Source of the DNA: Marinobacterium_E sp035458585
GTDB taxonomy: Bacteria; Pseudomonadota; Gammaproteobacteria; Pseudomonadales; Balneatricaceae
Length of the DNA stretch: 64,000 nt
NCBI GenBank assembly: GCA_035458585.1
Contig: DATHZN010000045.1
Location: 46,879-110,878 of the forward strand
Direction of reading: 5' to 3'
The position numbers were made by a program, and so were the translations under genes. The notes below the pieces were generated by a model. It saw only the letters and a list, made by a program, of their open reading frames with translations, made no database searches and was not told where the DNA came from. Positions 50,686 to 58,955 of this stretch are shown here, piece after piece. Numbering within the stretch: position 1 is the first letter of the stretch; the number at the start of each line of letters is the position of its first letter.

Positions 50686-51516
50686 TTAAGAGAGGCGCTC
50701 TGCATGCCAGCGCAGATGATCCTCCATGAAGGTGGAGATAAAAAAGTAAGAGTGGTCGTAACCTGGCTGCATACGCAGCGTCAAATCGATTCCAGCCTCG
50801 CGACAAGCATCAGCCAGCAACCAGGGTCTCAGCCCATCATTTAAGAAACTGTCAGCGTCACCCTGATCAACTAAGAGCTCATCAATTCGAGCGCCGTCTT
50901 CGATTAACGCCAGGGTATCCCAAGCCCGCCAACTAGCCGGCTCAACACCGAGATATTCACCCAGCGCGCGCTTAGACCAATCGGCTGTAGAGGGTTGCAC
51001 GATGGGAGCAAAGGCAGAACAACTACGATAACGACCCGGATTTTTCAGGGCACATATCAGCGCACCATGCCCGCCCATGGAGTGGCCGAAGATACTCTGA
51101 CGCTGCGCATCCAACGGATAGTTCGCAAACAGCAGTTCAGACAGTTCAGACGTCACGTAAGTATACATCTGATAGCTGTCGGCATAGGGGGGCTCCGTCG
51201 CGTCAACATAAAATCCGGCACCCTGCCCCAGCTGCCAGTCAGATGAGTCGAACCCCGCTATATTTTCTCCACGCGGACTGGTATCTGGGCAGACCACAGC
51301 TATACCGAGTTCTGCGGCAATACGGCGGTACTCGCCCTTCTCCATGACATTAGCGTGGCTACACGTTAAACCCGACAGATACCAGATAACTGGGAATGGC
51401 CCCTCCCCCTCTGGCAGAAAGAGAGCAAAGGTCATATCGCACCGGGTACTCGTCGAGGGGTGACGAATCACTAATTGGCGGCCGGCAAAGCTCCTATTCT
51501 CCGATAAAACTTCCAT
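50686..51516 (-). CDS. fghA: S-formylglutathione hydrolase
   Basis: 276 residues, alpha/beta-hydrolase of the esterase D group. Nucleophile Ser in FGHSMGGHGAL, the acid Asp in VDQGDADSFL and His in PGYDHSYFFI complete the triad; LSGLTC and SPRGENIAG are family strings. Releases formate and glutathione from S-formylglutathione. ATG overlaps the frmA stop by one base, so the two steps of formaldehyde oxidation are coupled. The formate made is the substrate of the fdh genes 15 to 20 kb away. Confidence 0.95.
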   Translation of the reverse strand: MEVLSENRSFAGRQLVIRHPSTSTRCDMTFALFLPEGEGPFPVIWYLSGLTCSHANVMEKGEYRRIAAELGIAVVCPDTSPRGENIAGFDSSDWQLGQGAGFYVDATEPPYADSYQMYTYVTSELSELLFANYPLDAQRQSIFGHSMGGHGALICALKNPGRYRSCSAFAPIVQPSTADWSKRALGEYLGVEPASWRAWDTLALIEDGARIDELLVDQGDADSFLNDGLRPWLLADACREAGIDLTLRMQPGYDHSYFFISTFMEDHLRWHAERLS

Positions 51517-52646
51517 CAGAACTCCACTACAGCGCGAATCGACTCACCCGAATGCATTAAATCAAAGGCTTTATTGATATCTTCAAGCTTCAGCTTATGG
51601 GTGATCATTGGGTCTATCTCGATCTTGCCATCCATGTACCAATCAACAAATTTAGGCACATCCGTGCGACCTTTAGCGCCGCCAAAAGCAGTCCCTTTCC
51701 AGACGCGGCCAGTCACTAATTGAAACGGACGCGTGCTAATCTCTGCACCAGCCGGGGCAACACCAATAATAACGGACACACCCCAACCACGGTGCGAACA
51801 CTCCAGAGCTTCACGCATAACATTGACATTACCGGTCGCATCGAAGGAGTAATCGACGCCACCAAACAGGTCCTGTTCAGTTTTAGTCAGTTCAATGATC
51901 GCCTGAGTCACAGAGCCTTCGATTTTTGACGGATTAATAAAATCAGTCATCCCAAACTTTTTCGCCATCTCAGCTTTGTCGTCGTTTAGATCAACACCGA
52001 TGATCTTGTCCGCACCCGCCATACGCAGCCCCTGAATCACGTTCAGACCTATTCCACCGAGGCCGAATACCGCAGCAGTTGAACCGATCTCAACACCTGC
52101 TGTGTTTATTACAGAGCCTATTCCTGTGGTAACACCACACCCGATGTAACAGATCTTATCGAAGGGGGCATCGTCGCGAACTTTCGCCAGCGCAATTTCA
52201 GGCATTACGGTGTGATTGGCAAAAGTTGAACAGCCCATGTAATGGTAGATTGGTGTGCCGTCCAACATTGAAAAACGGGTAGTACCATCTGGCATCAGGC
52301 CCTGACCCTGGGTATTGCGGATGGCTGTACACAGATTGGTCTTGCCACTAAGACAGGCATGGCACTGGCGGCACTCTGGCGTGTAGAGAGGGATAACATG
52401 ATCACCCGGTTTGAGTGTAGAGACACCCTCACCAACCTCGACTACAACACCCGCTCCCTCATGACCCAGAATCGCCGGAAACAGACCCTCTGGATCATCA
52501 CCAGAGCGCGTAAATTCATCGGTGTGACATACACCCGTAGCTTTAATTTCTATCAGCACCTCGCCGGCTTTCGGGCCTTCGAGGTTTACGTCCATTATTT
52601 CAAGAGGTTTGCCCGGAGCTAGGGCGACGGCGGCACGAGTTCTCAT
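51516..52646 (-). CDS. frmA: S-(hydroxymethyl)glutathione dehydrogenase (class III ADH)
   Basis: 376 codons from ATG 52646 (GGGAG 5 nt upstream). Zinc sites: catalytic Cys in ATGVCHTDEFTRSG and Cys in CYIGCGVTTG, His in LGHEGAGVV; structural zinc CRQCHACLSGKTNLC. NAD site GLGGIGLNVIQG. Oxidises the spontaneous formaldehyde-glutathione adduct to S-formylglutathione. Class III character is shown by TNLCTAIRNTQGQGLMPDGT. Forms an operon with fghA. Confidence 0.97.
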   Translation of the reverse strand: MRTRAAVALAPGKPLEIMDVNLEGPKAGEVLIEIKATGVCHTDEFTRSGDDPEGLFPAILGHEGAGVVVEVGEGVSTLKPGDHVIPLYTPECRQCHACLSGKTNLCTAIRNTQGQGLMPDGTTRFSMLDGTPIYHYMGCSTFANHTVMPEIALAKVRDDAPFDKICYIGCGVTTGIGSVINTAGVEIGSTAAVFGLGGIGLNVIQGLRMAGADKIIGVDLNDDKAEMAKKFGMTDFINPSKIEGSVTQAIIELTKTEQDLFGGVDYSFDATGNVNVMREALECSHRGWGVSVIIGVAPAGAEISTRPFQLVTGRVWKGTAFGGAKGRTDVPKFVDWYMDGKIEIDPMITHKLKLEDINKAFDLMHSGESIRAVVEF

Positions 52647-52700
52647 CTTATCTCCCGAGTTGTTATTCTTTCTACTCTGGTGAGGAATGTTAGCACCGAA

Positions 52701-52737
52701 TGCCAAAACGTTGGCACAGTCGGCACTTTAAGTGTCG
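52701..52737. promoter_or_regulatory. Two inverted repeats upstream of frmA
   Basis: TGCCAA-AACG-TTGGCA (52701-52716) and CACTT-T-AAGTG within 52721-52737 lie 55 to 90 bp before the frmA start. Position fits a promoter-distal operator pair. No frmR-like gene is in the window, so the regulator is unknown. Confidence 0.4.
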
Positions 52738-52777
52738 CATTTCAGCCTGTTTGTGTCTCAACCAGCAAGATCAAAAG

Positions 52778-53395
52778 TTACTCGCTCACCAGTTCCGGTT
52801 CCAGCACTTGCCAGACTGTCTCCAGGATAATGGGCTGCGCTTCGGCATTTGGGTGTAACCCATCTGCCTGCATCAGATCCCAATCTGTTGCCACACCGTC
52901 CAGCAGAAAGGGGACCAGTGGAAGATCATGCACAGCCGCCACCTCCTGAAAAAGTTCGAAGAACTCCTGGGTGTATCTAGGTCCGTAGTTAGGAGGCAGG
53001 CGATTTCCCAGCATGATAGTGGACGCATCAGTGGCATTTACCAACTCAACTAACTTATTGAGATTAGCTTCCACGATCGTCAGCGGAATACCACGCAAGC
53101 CATCATTCGCTCCCAACTCAAGCAGCACCATGTCAGGTTTATGAAGTTCCAACAAGTCGGGTAAGCGCGAGAGTCCGCCAGAGGTTGTTTCACCACTGAC
53201 ACTGGCATTGATTAACTCGATTGTGCGACCCGACTCATCCAATCGCTGTTGTAGTAAATCGACCCAGCCCTCGCCACGCTCAAGTCCATAACCAGCGGCC
53301 AGACTATCGCCCAACACTAGAATGCCGTCTGCACGACTGTTCAGCGATGTGAAAGTTAATGTTGCTATTACTATGCTAGTTAAGAGCCTGAGCAC
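52778..53395 (-). CDS. tesA: Periplasmic SGNH esterase TesA
   Basis: 205 residues from GTG 53395, with AGGGGG about 6 nt upstream. Sec leader ending near NSRA, so mature start at DGILVLG. SGNH blocks are VLGDSLAAGYGL (Ser), NASVSGETTSGG (Gly), LELGANDGLRG (Asn) and DGLHPNAEA (Asp and His). Thioesterase I / protease I / lysophospholipase L1 type. It is divergent from ybbA-ybbP, an order conserved in E. coli and relatives. Confidence 0.93.
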   Translation of the reverse strand: MLRLLTSIVIATLTFTSLNSRADGILVLGDSLAAGYGLERGEGWVDLLQQRLDESGRTIELINASVSGETTSGGLSRLPDLLELHKPDMVLLELGANDGLRGIPLTIVEANLNKLVELVNATDASTIMLGNRLPPNYGPRYTQEFFELFQEVAAVHDLPLVPFLLDGVATDWDLMQADGLHPNAEAQPIILETVWQVLEPELVSE

Positions 53396-53499
53396 GGTAC
53401 TCCCCCTGAGATCCTGAGCTAAACCAGAAGATAACACGTAGAGTAGATATACTAACCTTCTATTATTTAGATCACCTGAATGTGCAGAGCTATAGATTA

Positions 53500-54180
53500 A
53501 TGAATGCCCAAAACACCGTTCTGGAAACACAAAATCTCGCAAAATCCTTTCGCTCCGCCGGTCGAGAGTTTGAACTATTTAAAGCACTCAACCTGAGTGT
53601 CAAAGCGGGCGAGACGCTCGCTATTGTTGGCAAGTCCGGCGCTGGCAAATCAACCTTACTAAGCTTACTTGCCGGTCTGGATGTTCCCACCTCCGGCTCA
53701 ATCAGCCTTGACGGTCAACGCCTCGATACGCTTGATGATGCCACCCGAGCGAAACTGAGGTCAGAACAGATAGCCTTCATCTTTCAGTCGTTTCATCTGC
53801 TACCGGAACTTGATGCTCAAGCGAATGTCGCACTTCCGCTGGAGATCCGGAACGACCCAAACGCAATGCAAAAAGCAGCTGATTGGCTCACTAAAGTTGG
53901 GCTGGGTGAACGTCTAGACCACACCCCGGCTCGGCTCTCAGGAGGCGAGCAGCAGCGTGTCGCAATTGCGCGGGCCTTTGCGGGCGAACCCAAGGTGCTA
54001 TTTGCTGATGAGCCCACTGGAAACTTAGATGAAGAGACCGGTAATCAGATCATCGACCAACTCTTCGCATTCAATGAACAGCAGGGCACTACATTAATTC
54101 TGATCACGCATGATCCCGAGCTTGCTGCACGCTGCCAGCGCCGCATTCTGTTGGCTAACGGAACCCTGGAGGAGAGCTGA
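53500..54180 (+). CDS. ybbA: ABC transporter ATP-binding protein YbbA
   Basis: 226 residues. Walker A GKSGAGKST, signature RLSGGEQQRVAIARAFA, Walker B VLFADEPTGNLD and switch His in LITHDPELA. LolD/MacB-type ATPase that pairs with FtsX-like permeases. ATG 53500 is used, with a weak ribosome site; a GTG at 53482 is in frame. It overlaps ybbP by one base. The tesA-ybbA-ybbP neighbourhood suggests work on lipids or lipoproteins of the envelope, not proven. Confidence 0.93.
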   Translation: MNAQNTVLETQNLAKSFRSAGREFELFKALNLSVKAGETLAIVGKSGAGKSTLLSLLAGLDVPTSGSISLDGQRLDTLDDATRAKLRSEQIAFIFQSFHLLPELDAQANVALPLEIRNDPNAMQKAADWLTKVGLGERLDHTPARLSGGEQQRVAIARAFAGEPKVLFADEPTGNLDEETGNQIIDQLFAFNEQQGTTLILITHDPELAARCQRRILLANGTLEES

Positions 54181-56657
54181 TGAATCCTGTGGTTCTGAGA
54201 CTGGCCCAGCGCCAGCTCTGGGCGCAGCTACGCACAGTAGAGTGGAGAGCTCTGGTACTCGCCACTTGGTTGGCGATTACCCTGACCACATTTTTGTCAC
54301 TGCTAAGTGACCGACTTGAACAGGGCTTACTGCGAGAGAGCGCCAGTGTCCTGGGAGCCGATCTGGTACTTCGCTCCAGCCGCCCTATCGACGATTTACG
54401 TGAACTGGCGGCAAAGGAGGCGGGCCTAACAACGACCAGAGTTATTCAGTTCCCCACCATGGTCGGCGCTGGGGATAATCTGGTACTGAGCTCCGCTCGA
54501 ATCGTCAGCTCCCCCTACCCGCTAAGGGGTGAAATAGTCACCCAGCCAGCGCAACAAACGCCTGTCCCAGAGCCCGGTACAGCTTGGGTCGAGCCGCGAA
54601 TTCTGGAGCAGCTACAGATTGACGTTGGCGACTCGATCCAATTTGGTTACGTAGACCTTGTAGTAAGTGCGCGCTTACTTACATCGCCTGATAGGGGAAG
54701 CGGTTTTCGCAGCCTGAGCCCCCACGTATTAGTCAATCAGCAGGACCTTGAGGCGAGCGGAGTGCTAGCGCCCGGGAGTCGGGCGCAGTTCCGTCTGCTG
54801 ATGTCTGGCGCTGACGACCAAATTGCCGCCTTCGAGCGGCAACTGACTCCCGAGCTGGAGCAGTATGAGCGTATTCTGTCACTCACCAGTGACCAGCCTG
54901 TAACTGGCAACGCGCTGGGCAATGGTATGTCCTATCTGCGTCTCAGCGCACTGACAGCTCTGTTACTCTCTGCTCTGACCATCATGCTGGCTCTACGCCG
55001 ATTTAGTAACGGCCAGCAGACCCGTAGCGCGCTGTTGATGTCTTTAGGATTGCAGCCCAAAGAGGTAATTCAACTCTATCTATGGCAGCTTCTCATCGCC
55101 GCCGGCGTTATTGGCGCGTTCGGAACACTCAGCGGAATCCTGTTTGAGCGTATTGCTGACTACTGGATTGCCGACCTTCTCCCCCAAGCACTTCCAACCG
55201 CTAACTGGTGGAGCTACCTCAGTGGTGCCGGTTTGGGGTTTGCCATGCTGATACTGCTGGGCCTGCCCCCGACGCTGGAACAGTCCCAGGTACCGGTTGC
55301 TCAGCTCCTACGCGGTGAAGATCTTAAAGCTCGAACAGGTTCTGGGCGTTCACTTTACGCGATTAGTCTGGGGCTGTTGGGCGGGACTATTCTTTTGTTT
55401 TTACAGGCGCCGCTGGCCGCATTCCTGTTACTGCTCGCACTCGCTGTCTGCGGCGTGCTTTTTGGTTGGCTCGCACAACAGACGCTGCACTGGTTGGCGA
55501 AGCCACTAGCCAAGCGCATGACGCTTGGGCGTCTGCTGAAGATCCGCCTCAGCCAGCAACGCCGTTGGCATCGGCTGCAATCTGCTGTGGTCATATTACT
55601 GTTGACCCTTTTAAGTGTGGTATGGGTCAGCCGCCAGGATTTGATCCAGGAGTGGCAGGCGCAGTTCCCTGACGACGTGCCAAACTACTTTGTTATCAAC
55701 ATTCAGGACTGGCAGAAGCCAGCGCTGGACGATTTTCTTGATCAACGTCAGATAGAGACTGAGCTCTATCCCATGATCCGTGGTCGCCTGATGGAACTTA
55801 ATGATGCACCTATTCGTCCGCAACTAAACGAAGAGCAACTCAAAGATAACTCGTTAGGTCGCGAGCTCAATTTAACTTGGCGCGACACGCTACCTGGGCA
55901 CAACCAACTGCTTGCAGGCGAGTGGTGGAGCCCAGACTCCACGGAGCCGGAGATCTCAATTGAGCGTGACATGCTGGAGGATCTTGGACTTAAACTCGGC
56001 GATCGACTTGGCTTTGACGTTGGCGGACAGCCGGTTAGTGGCACCATAACCAGCATTCGGGAGGTGCAGTGGGAGTCCTTTCGTCCGAATTTCTACGTGA
56101 TCTTCTCGCGTCCGGCACTGGAGAGCTATCCAGGGACCTGGATTACTAGCTTCAAACTCGATGACGACAAACGTACGGCCGCCACCGATCTGCTTCGAGA
56201 GTTCCCGTCCCTAACGCTGATTGATATTGACCAGTTACTGGAGCAACTTGCCGGCTGGCTGGAACGCTTGGCCGATAGCTCGGCAATGGTGTTGGGGCTG
56301 ACACTCGCCTGTGGCCTGATTCTAATCGCAGTCACCCTGCTCCAAGCCCTCGAGCAGAGACGATTTGAAGCTGCACTGCTGCAGACACTTGGCAGCACCT
56401 CTAAACAGACACAGAAGCTTGATCTCCTTGAGTTTGCTTTGCTGGGAGCTGTGTGCGGAGCGCTTGCAGCGGTGAGCGCGGAACTCATACTGGCAGCTTT
56501 GCACCAGAATCTGTTGCGCGTGGATGTACGCTTGCATCCAGAACTTTGGCTGAGTCTTCCGCCCCTGGCGGTCATGCTATTTGTGGGTATTGGATTCGCA
56601 CTGCGCGCGCCGCTTCGTATCGAACAGTGTTACGCCATTTTACGTAACAAAAGCTGA
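54180..56657 (+). CDS. ybbP: FtsX-like ABC permease YbbP
   Basis: 825 residues with about ten membrane segments: one near residues 25-40, a periplasmic domain to about 250, four segments around 255-430, a second periplasmic part from about 490 to 690 and three final segments, the type VII (MacB/LolE) layout doubled as in YbbP. Strings such as SALTALLLSALTIMLALRRF and LLQTLGSTSKQTQKL are FtsX-domain coupling regions. Mechanotransmission partner of YbbA. The stop is one base from the tail of the convergent hybrid kinase gene. Confidence 0.92.
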   Translation: MNPVVLRLAQRQLWAQLRTVEWRALVLATWLAITLTTFLSLLSDRLEQGLLRESASVLGADLVLRSSRPIDDLRELAAKEAGLTTTRVIQFPTMVGAGDNLVLSSARIVSSPYPLRGEIVTQPAQQTPVPEPGTAWVEPRILEQLQIDVGDSIQFGYVDLVVSARLLTSPDRGSGFRSLSPHVLVNQQDLEASGVLAPGSRAQFRLLMSGADDQIAAFERQLTPELEQYERILSLTSDQPVTGNALGNGMSYLRLSALTALLLSALTIMLALRRFSNGQQTRSALLMSLGLQPKEVIQLYLWQLLIAAGVIGAFGTLSGILFERIADYWIADLLPQALPTANWWSYLSGAGLGFAMLILLGLPPTLEQSQVPVAQLLRGEDLKARTGSGRSLYAISLGLLGGTILLFLQAPLAAFLLLLALAVCGVLFGWLAQQTLHWLAKPLAKRMTLGRLLKIRLSQQRRWHRLQSAVVILLLTLLSVVWVSRQDLIQEWQAQFPDDVPNYFVINIQDWQKPALDDFLDQRQIETELYPMIRGRLMELNDAPIRPQLNEEQLKDNSLGRELNLTWRDTLPGHNQLLAGEWWSPDSTEPEISIERDMLEDLGLKLGDRLGFDVGGQPVSGTITSIREVQWESFRPNFYVIFSRPALESYPGTWITSFKLDDDKRTAATDLLREFPSLTLIDIDQLLEQLAGWLERLADSSAMVLGLTLACGLILIAVTLLQALEQRRFEAALLQTLGSTSKQTQKLDLLEFALLGAVCGALAAVSAELILAALHQNLLRVDVRLHPELWLSLPPLAVMLFVGIGFALRAPLRIEQCYAILRNKS

Positions 56658-56658
56658 T

Positions 56659-58875
56659 CTATGAGCGGGATTTCAGCGCACTGAGTAGCTTTTCTGATGA
56701 GAGGGGCTTTGTCAGTACAGCATTTGCCCCGGCACTCAGCAGTGCAACGCGATCAGCTTCTGACATCGCTGCCGTTACGGCAAAAATCGGCTGGTTGAAG
56801 CCTCTCTCGCGCAGCGCCGCAGTGAGCCCTAGGCCGTCGAGTTGAGGCATATGAAGGTCCGTCAGGATGAGGTCAAATGGGTGTTCTTGCGCGAGTTGTA
56901 ACGCTTCCAAACCATTGCCGGCAACGCTCACATGCGCGCCGGCCTGTTCCAGCATTTTTTTAGTGATCAGCTGCAGCGTAGGCGCATCCTCAGCAAAGAG
57001 AATCGACAGACCCCTGAGCACCTGTTGCTCTTGCAGAACGGTTTCCAGCGGCACCGACGCGTCGATCGCTCGTGCCTGAAAAGAGAAAATGAACTGCGCA
57101 CCACCCTCTAGGCGATCCCTATAGATCAGGTCTCCCTCCATACTCTTAGCACTGTCTCGGCAGATATAGAGCCCCAAGCCGGTGCCTTCATGCCCCTCCC
57201 CGCCTTGCACAAAAGCATCAAACAGACTGTGCTGTTTATCTGTCGCGATGCCCGGACCATTATCTTCAACAACCAGTACAATCTGATACTTACCTGGGAT
57301 ACTAAAGTTCTCACTGGCATAGAGCGTCACCCATATATCAGTCGGCTTCGCATGGATAGCGGCGTTACGAATAAGATTAAGCAGGATTTGACGAACAGCT
57401 ACCTGGTTGATTCGGACCATTTTGGCGGGCAACCACCCCTCCTTGAGGTGAATATTAACAGCGTCTCCAAAGGTGGCTCGTTGGCTGGCAATAATGCCTT
57501 CAACCAGCTCCAACAAGTCGATATCACGCAGAGACTTACGCTCAACCAACTGCTCAGGCTGTATCATTTCTCGCAGCTGATCAATTAAAGAGAGCGCGTG
57601 ATCTATGCTCGCTTTTATCTCTCTTTGGTGGACAGGGTCGCTGGCAATCGCATCATCGGCAAGCATCATGGAAGCGGCTACTAGCGGCGTTTTTAGCTCA
57701 TGTCCGATAACAGCAAACATTCGGCGATTACCATCAGAGAGTCGACTAAGCTCCAGGTTCTGATGTTCAAGCGCTAAAGATTTGATTTTTTCGGCCTGGA
57801 TATCTTGCGACAACCCCAACTGCAGGGTCTGTCCGGTGGAGTCTTTATAGGTACCGATAATCGATTCCCGTATCCAACTGCTCTCCAGGCTATTGGGGCT
57901 CAGATGTATTTCATACTCAAGCGTGCCGCCTTCGCCTGTCATCTCAGTGCGATACTTGTCCCTGTACTGAGGTAACATCATCTCAAGCCAAGGCTCATAG
58001 GGGATAAACTGCTTCCGCTTGTCGCGGTTATAGACGAAGTGCCCCTCACCAGTATCCAAACTACGTTCGAACAGCGTCATATCAGCGAAGCTTAATGCTG
58101 ACTCAAGGGTTTTCTGAACTCTTACGAGATCATCCACAGGGATTCGGTACATCAGTTGATATTGGCGATTGTTTTCCACATAGGGGCTGGAAAAGCCAAA
58201 TCTATTCCAACGGGACAGTGTACCCGTGTCGATATCCCGACTCGCAACTACGACAGATCGGCCGGGAAACTTACGCGCGTCGATCAGCGCTGAAACGCCC
58301 TCACGGTCGTGAGCCAGATAAATGAGTTTTGAGTAGGGTATATTTTTGAATCGCGATGTCGCTTCCGAGGGGCCCGCCAACGTCTCAAGGCGGTCTGACT
58401 CTATATCGTATCGACAGATCTCGGTACCTGACTCCCTGAGCACCAACTCCATTTGCTGGTTGGTTCGGGCTAGCATCAGGCTCTGGCGCTTCGTTTCAGT
58501 AATATCAGTTCGGATGGATATGTAATGGCTGATCTCGCCTCGCGCACCCTCAACAGGAACAATAGTTGATGCTACCCAATAGCTAGAGCCATCACGACGG
58601 CGGTTACGGATCTCGCCATTCCACACATCACCTGCCGTGATTGTTTTCCAGAGAAGTTTGTAAAACTCTGCTGAGTGCTCATCAGATCTGACGATCCGAT
58701 GGTTGCGGCCGAGTAACTCAGCCTCGCTGTAGCCACTGATCTGACAAAAAAGATCATTGGCATAGACAATATCACCACGGCGATCAGCCACACTGACAAT
58801 CGCATGTGCATTCAATGCCAGTTGCAGTGCAGCCGGAATTGGACCGATGATCTGTTCTAGGGTCCTACGCCTCAT
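56659..58875 (-). CDS. Soluble hybrid histidine kinase with PAS sensors and receiver
   Basis: 738 residues. A PAS domain at about 20-135 (IVYANDLFCQISGYSEAELLG, WNGEIRNRRRDGS) with PAC end, a second PAS-like part (about 255-370) resembling that of the kinase at 12804-15251, HisKA with FAVIGHELKTP (His near 392), HATPase (NLIRNAAIHAKP, EDNGPGIA, GTGLGLYICR) and a receiver with acceptor Asp in LILTDLHMP (about 671) and Lys of LTKPLS. No membrane segment, so cytosolic input such as redox or metabolite state. The first PAS resembles Aer-type sensors. No cognate regulator beside it. Confidence 0.9.
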   Translation of the reverse strand: MRRRTLEQIIGPIPAALQLALNAHAIVSVADRRGDIVYANDLFCQISGYSEAELLGRNHRIVRSDEHSAEFYKLLWKTITAGDVWNGEIRNRRRDGSSYWVASTIVPVEGARGEISHYISIRTDITETKRQSLMLARTNQQMELVLRESGTEICRYDIESDRLETLAGPSEATSRFKNIPYSKLIYLAHDREGVSALIDARKFPGRSVVVASRDIDTGTLSRWNRFGFSSPYVENNRQYQLMYRIPVDDLVRVQKTLESALSFADMTLFERSLDTGEGHFVYNRDKRKQFIPYEPWLEMMLPQYRDKYRTEMTGEGGTLEYEIHLSPNSLESSWIRESIIGTYKDSTGQTLQLGLSQDIQAEKIKSLALEHQNLELSRLSDGNRRMFAVIGHELKTPLVAASMMLADDAIASDPVHQREIKASIDHALSLIDQLREMIQPEQLVERKSLRDIDLLELVEGIIASQRATFGDAVNIHLKEGWLPAKMVRINQVAVRQILLNLIRNAAIHAKPTDIWVTLYASENFSIPGKYQIVLVVEDNGPGIATDKQHSLFDAFVQGGEGHEGTGLGLYICRDSAKSMEGDLIYRDRLEGGAQFIFSFQARAIDASVPLETVLQEQQVLRGLSILFAEDAPTLQLITKKMLEQAGAHVSVAGNGLEALQLAQEHPFDLILTDLHMPQLDGLGLTAALRERGFNQPIFAVTAAMSEADRVALLSAGANAVLTKPLSSEKLLSALKSRS

Positions 58876-58955
58876 TAAAGCTCTTTAAATATACTTATAT
58901 ATAAAAATCAGATAGTTAACCCATAAAGATTAGACGAACATCCGTATTTTGCTAA

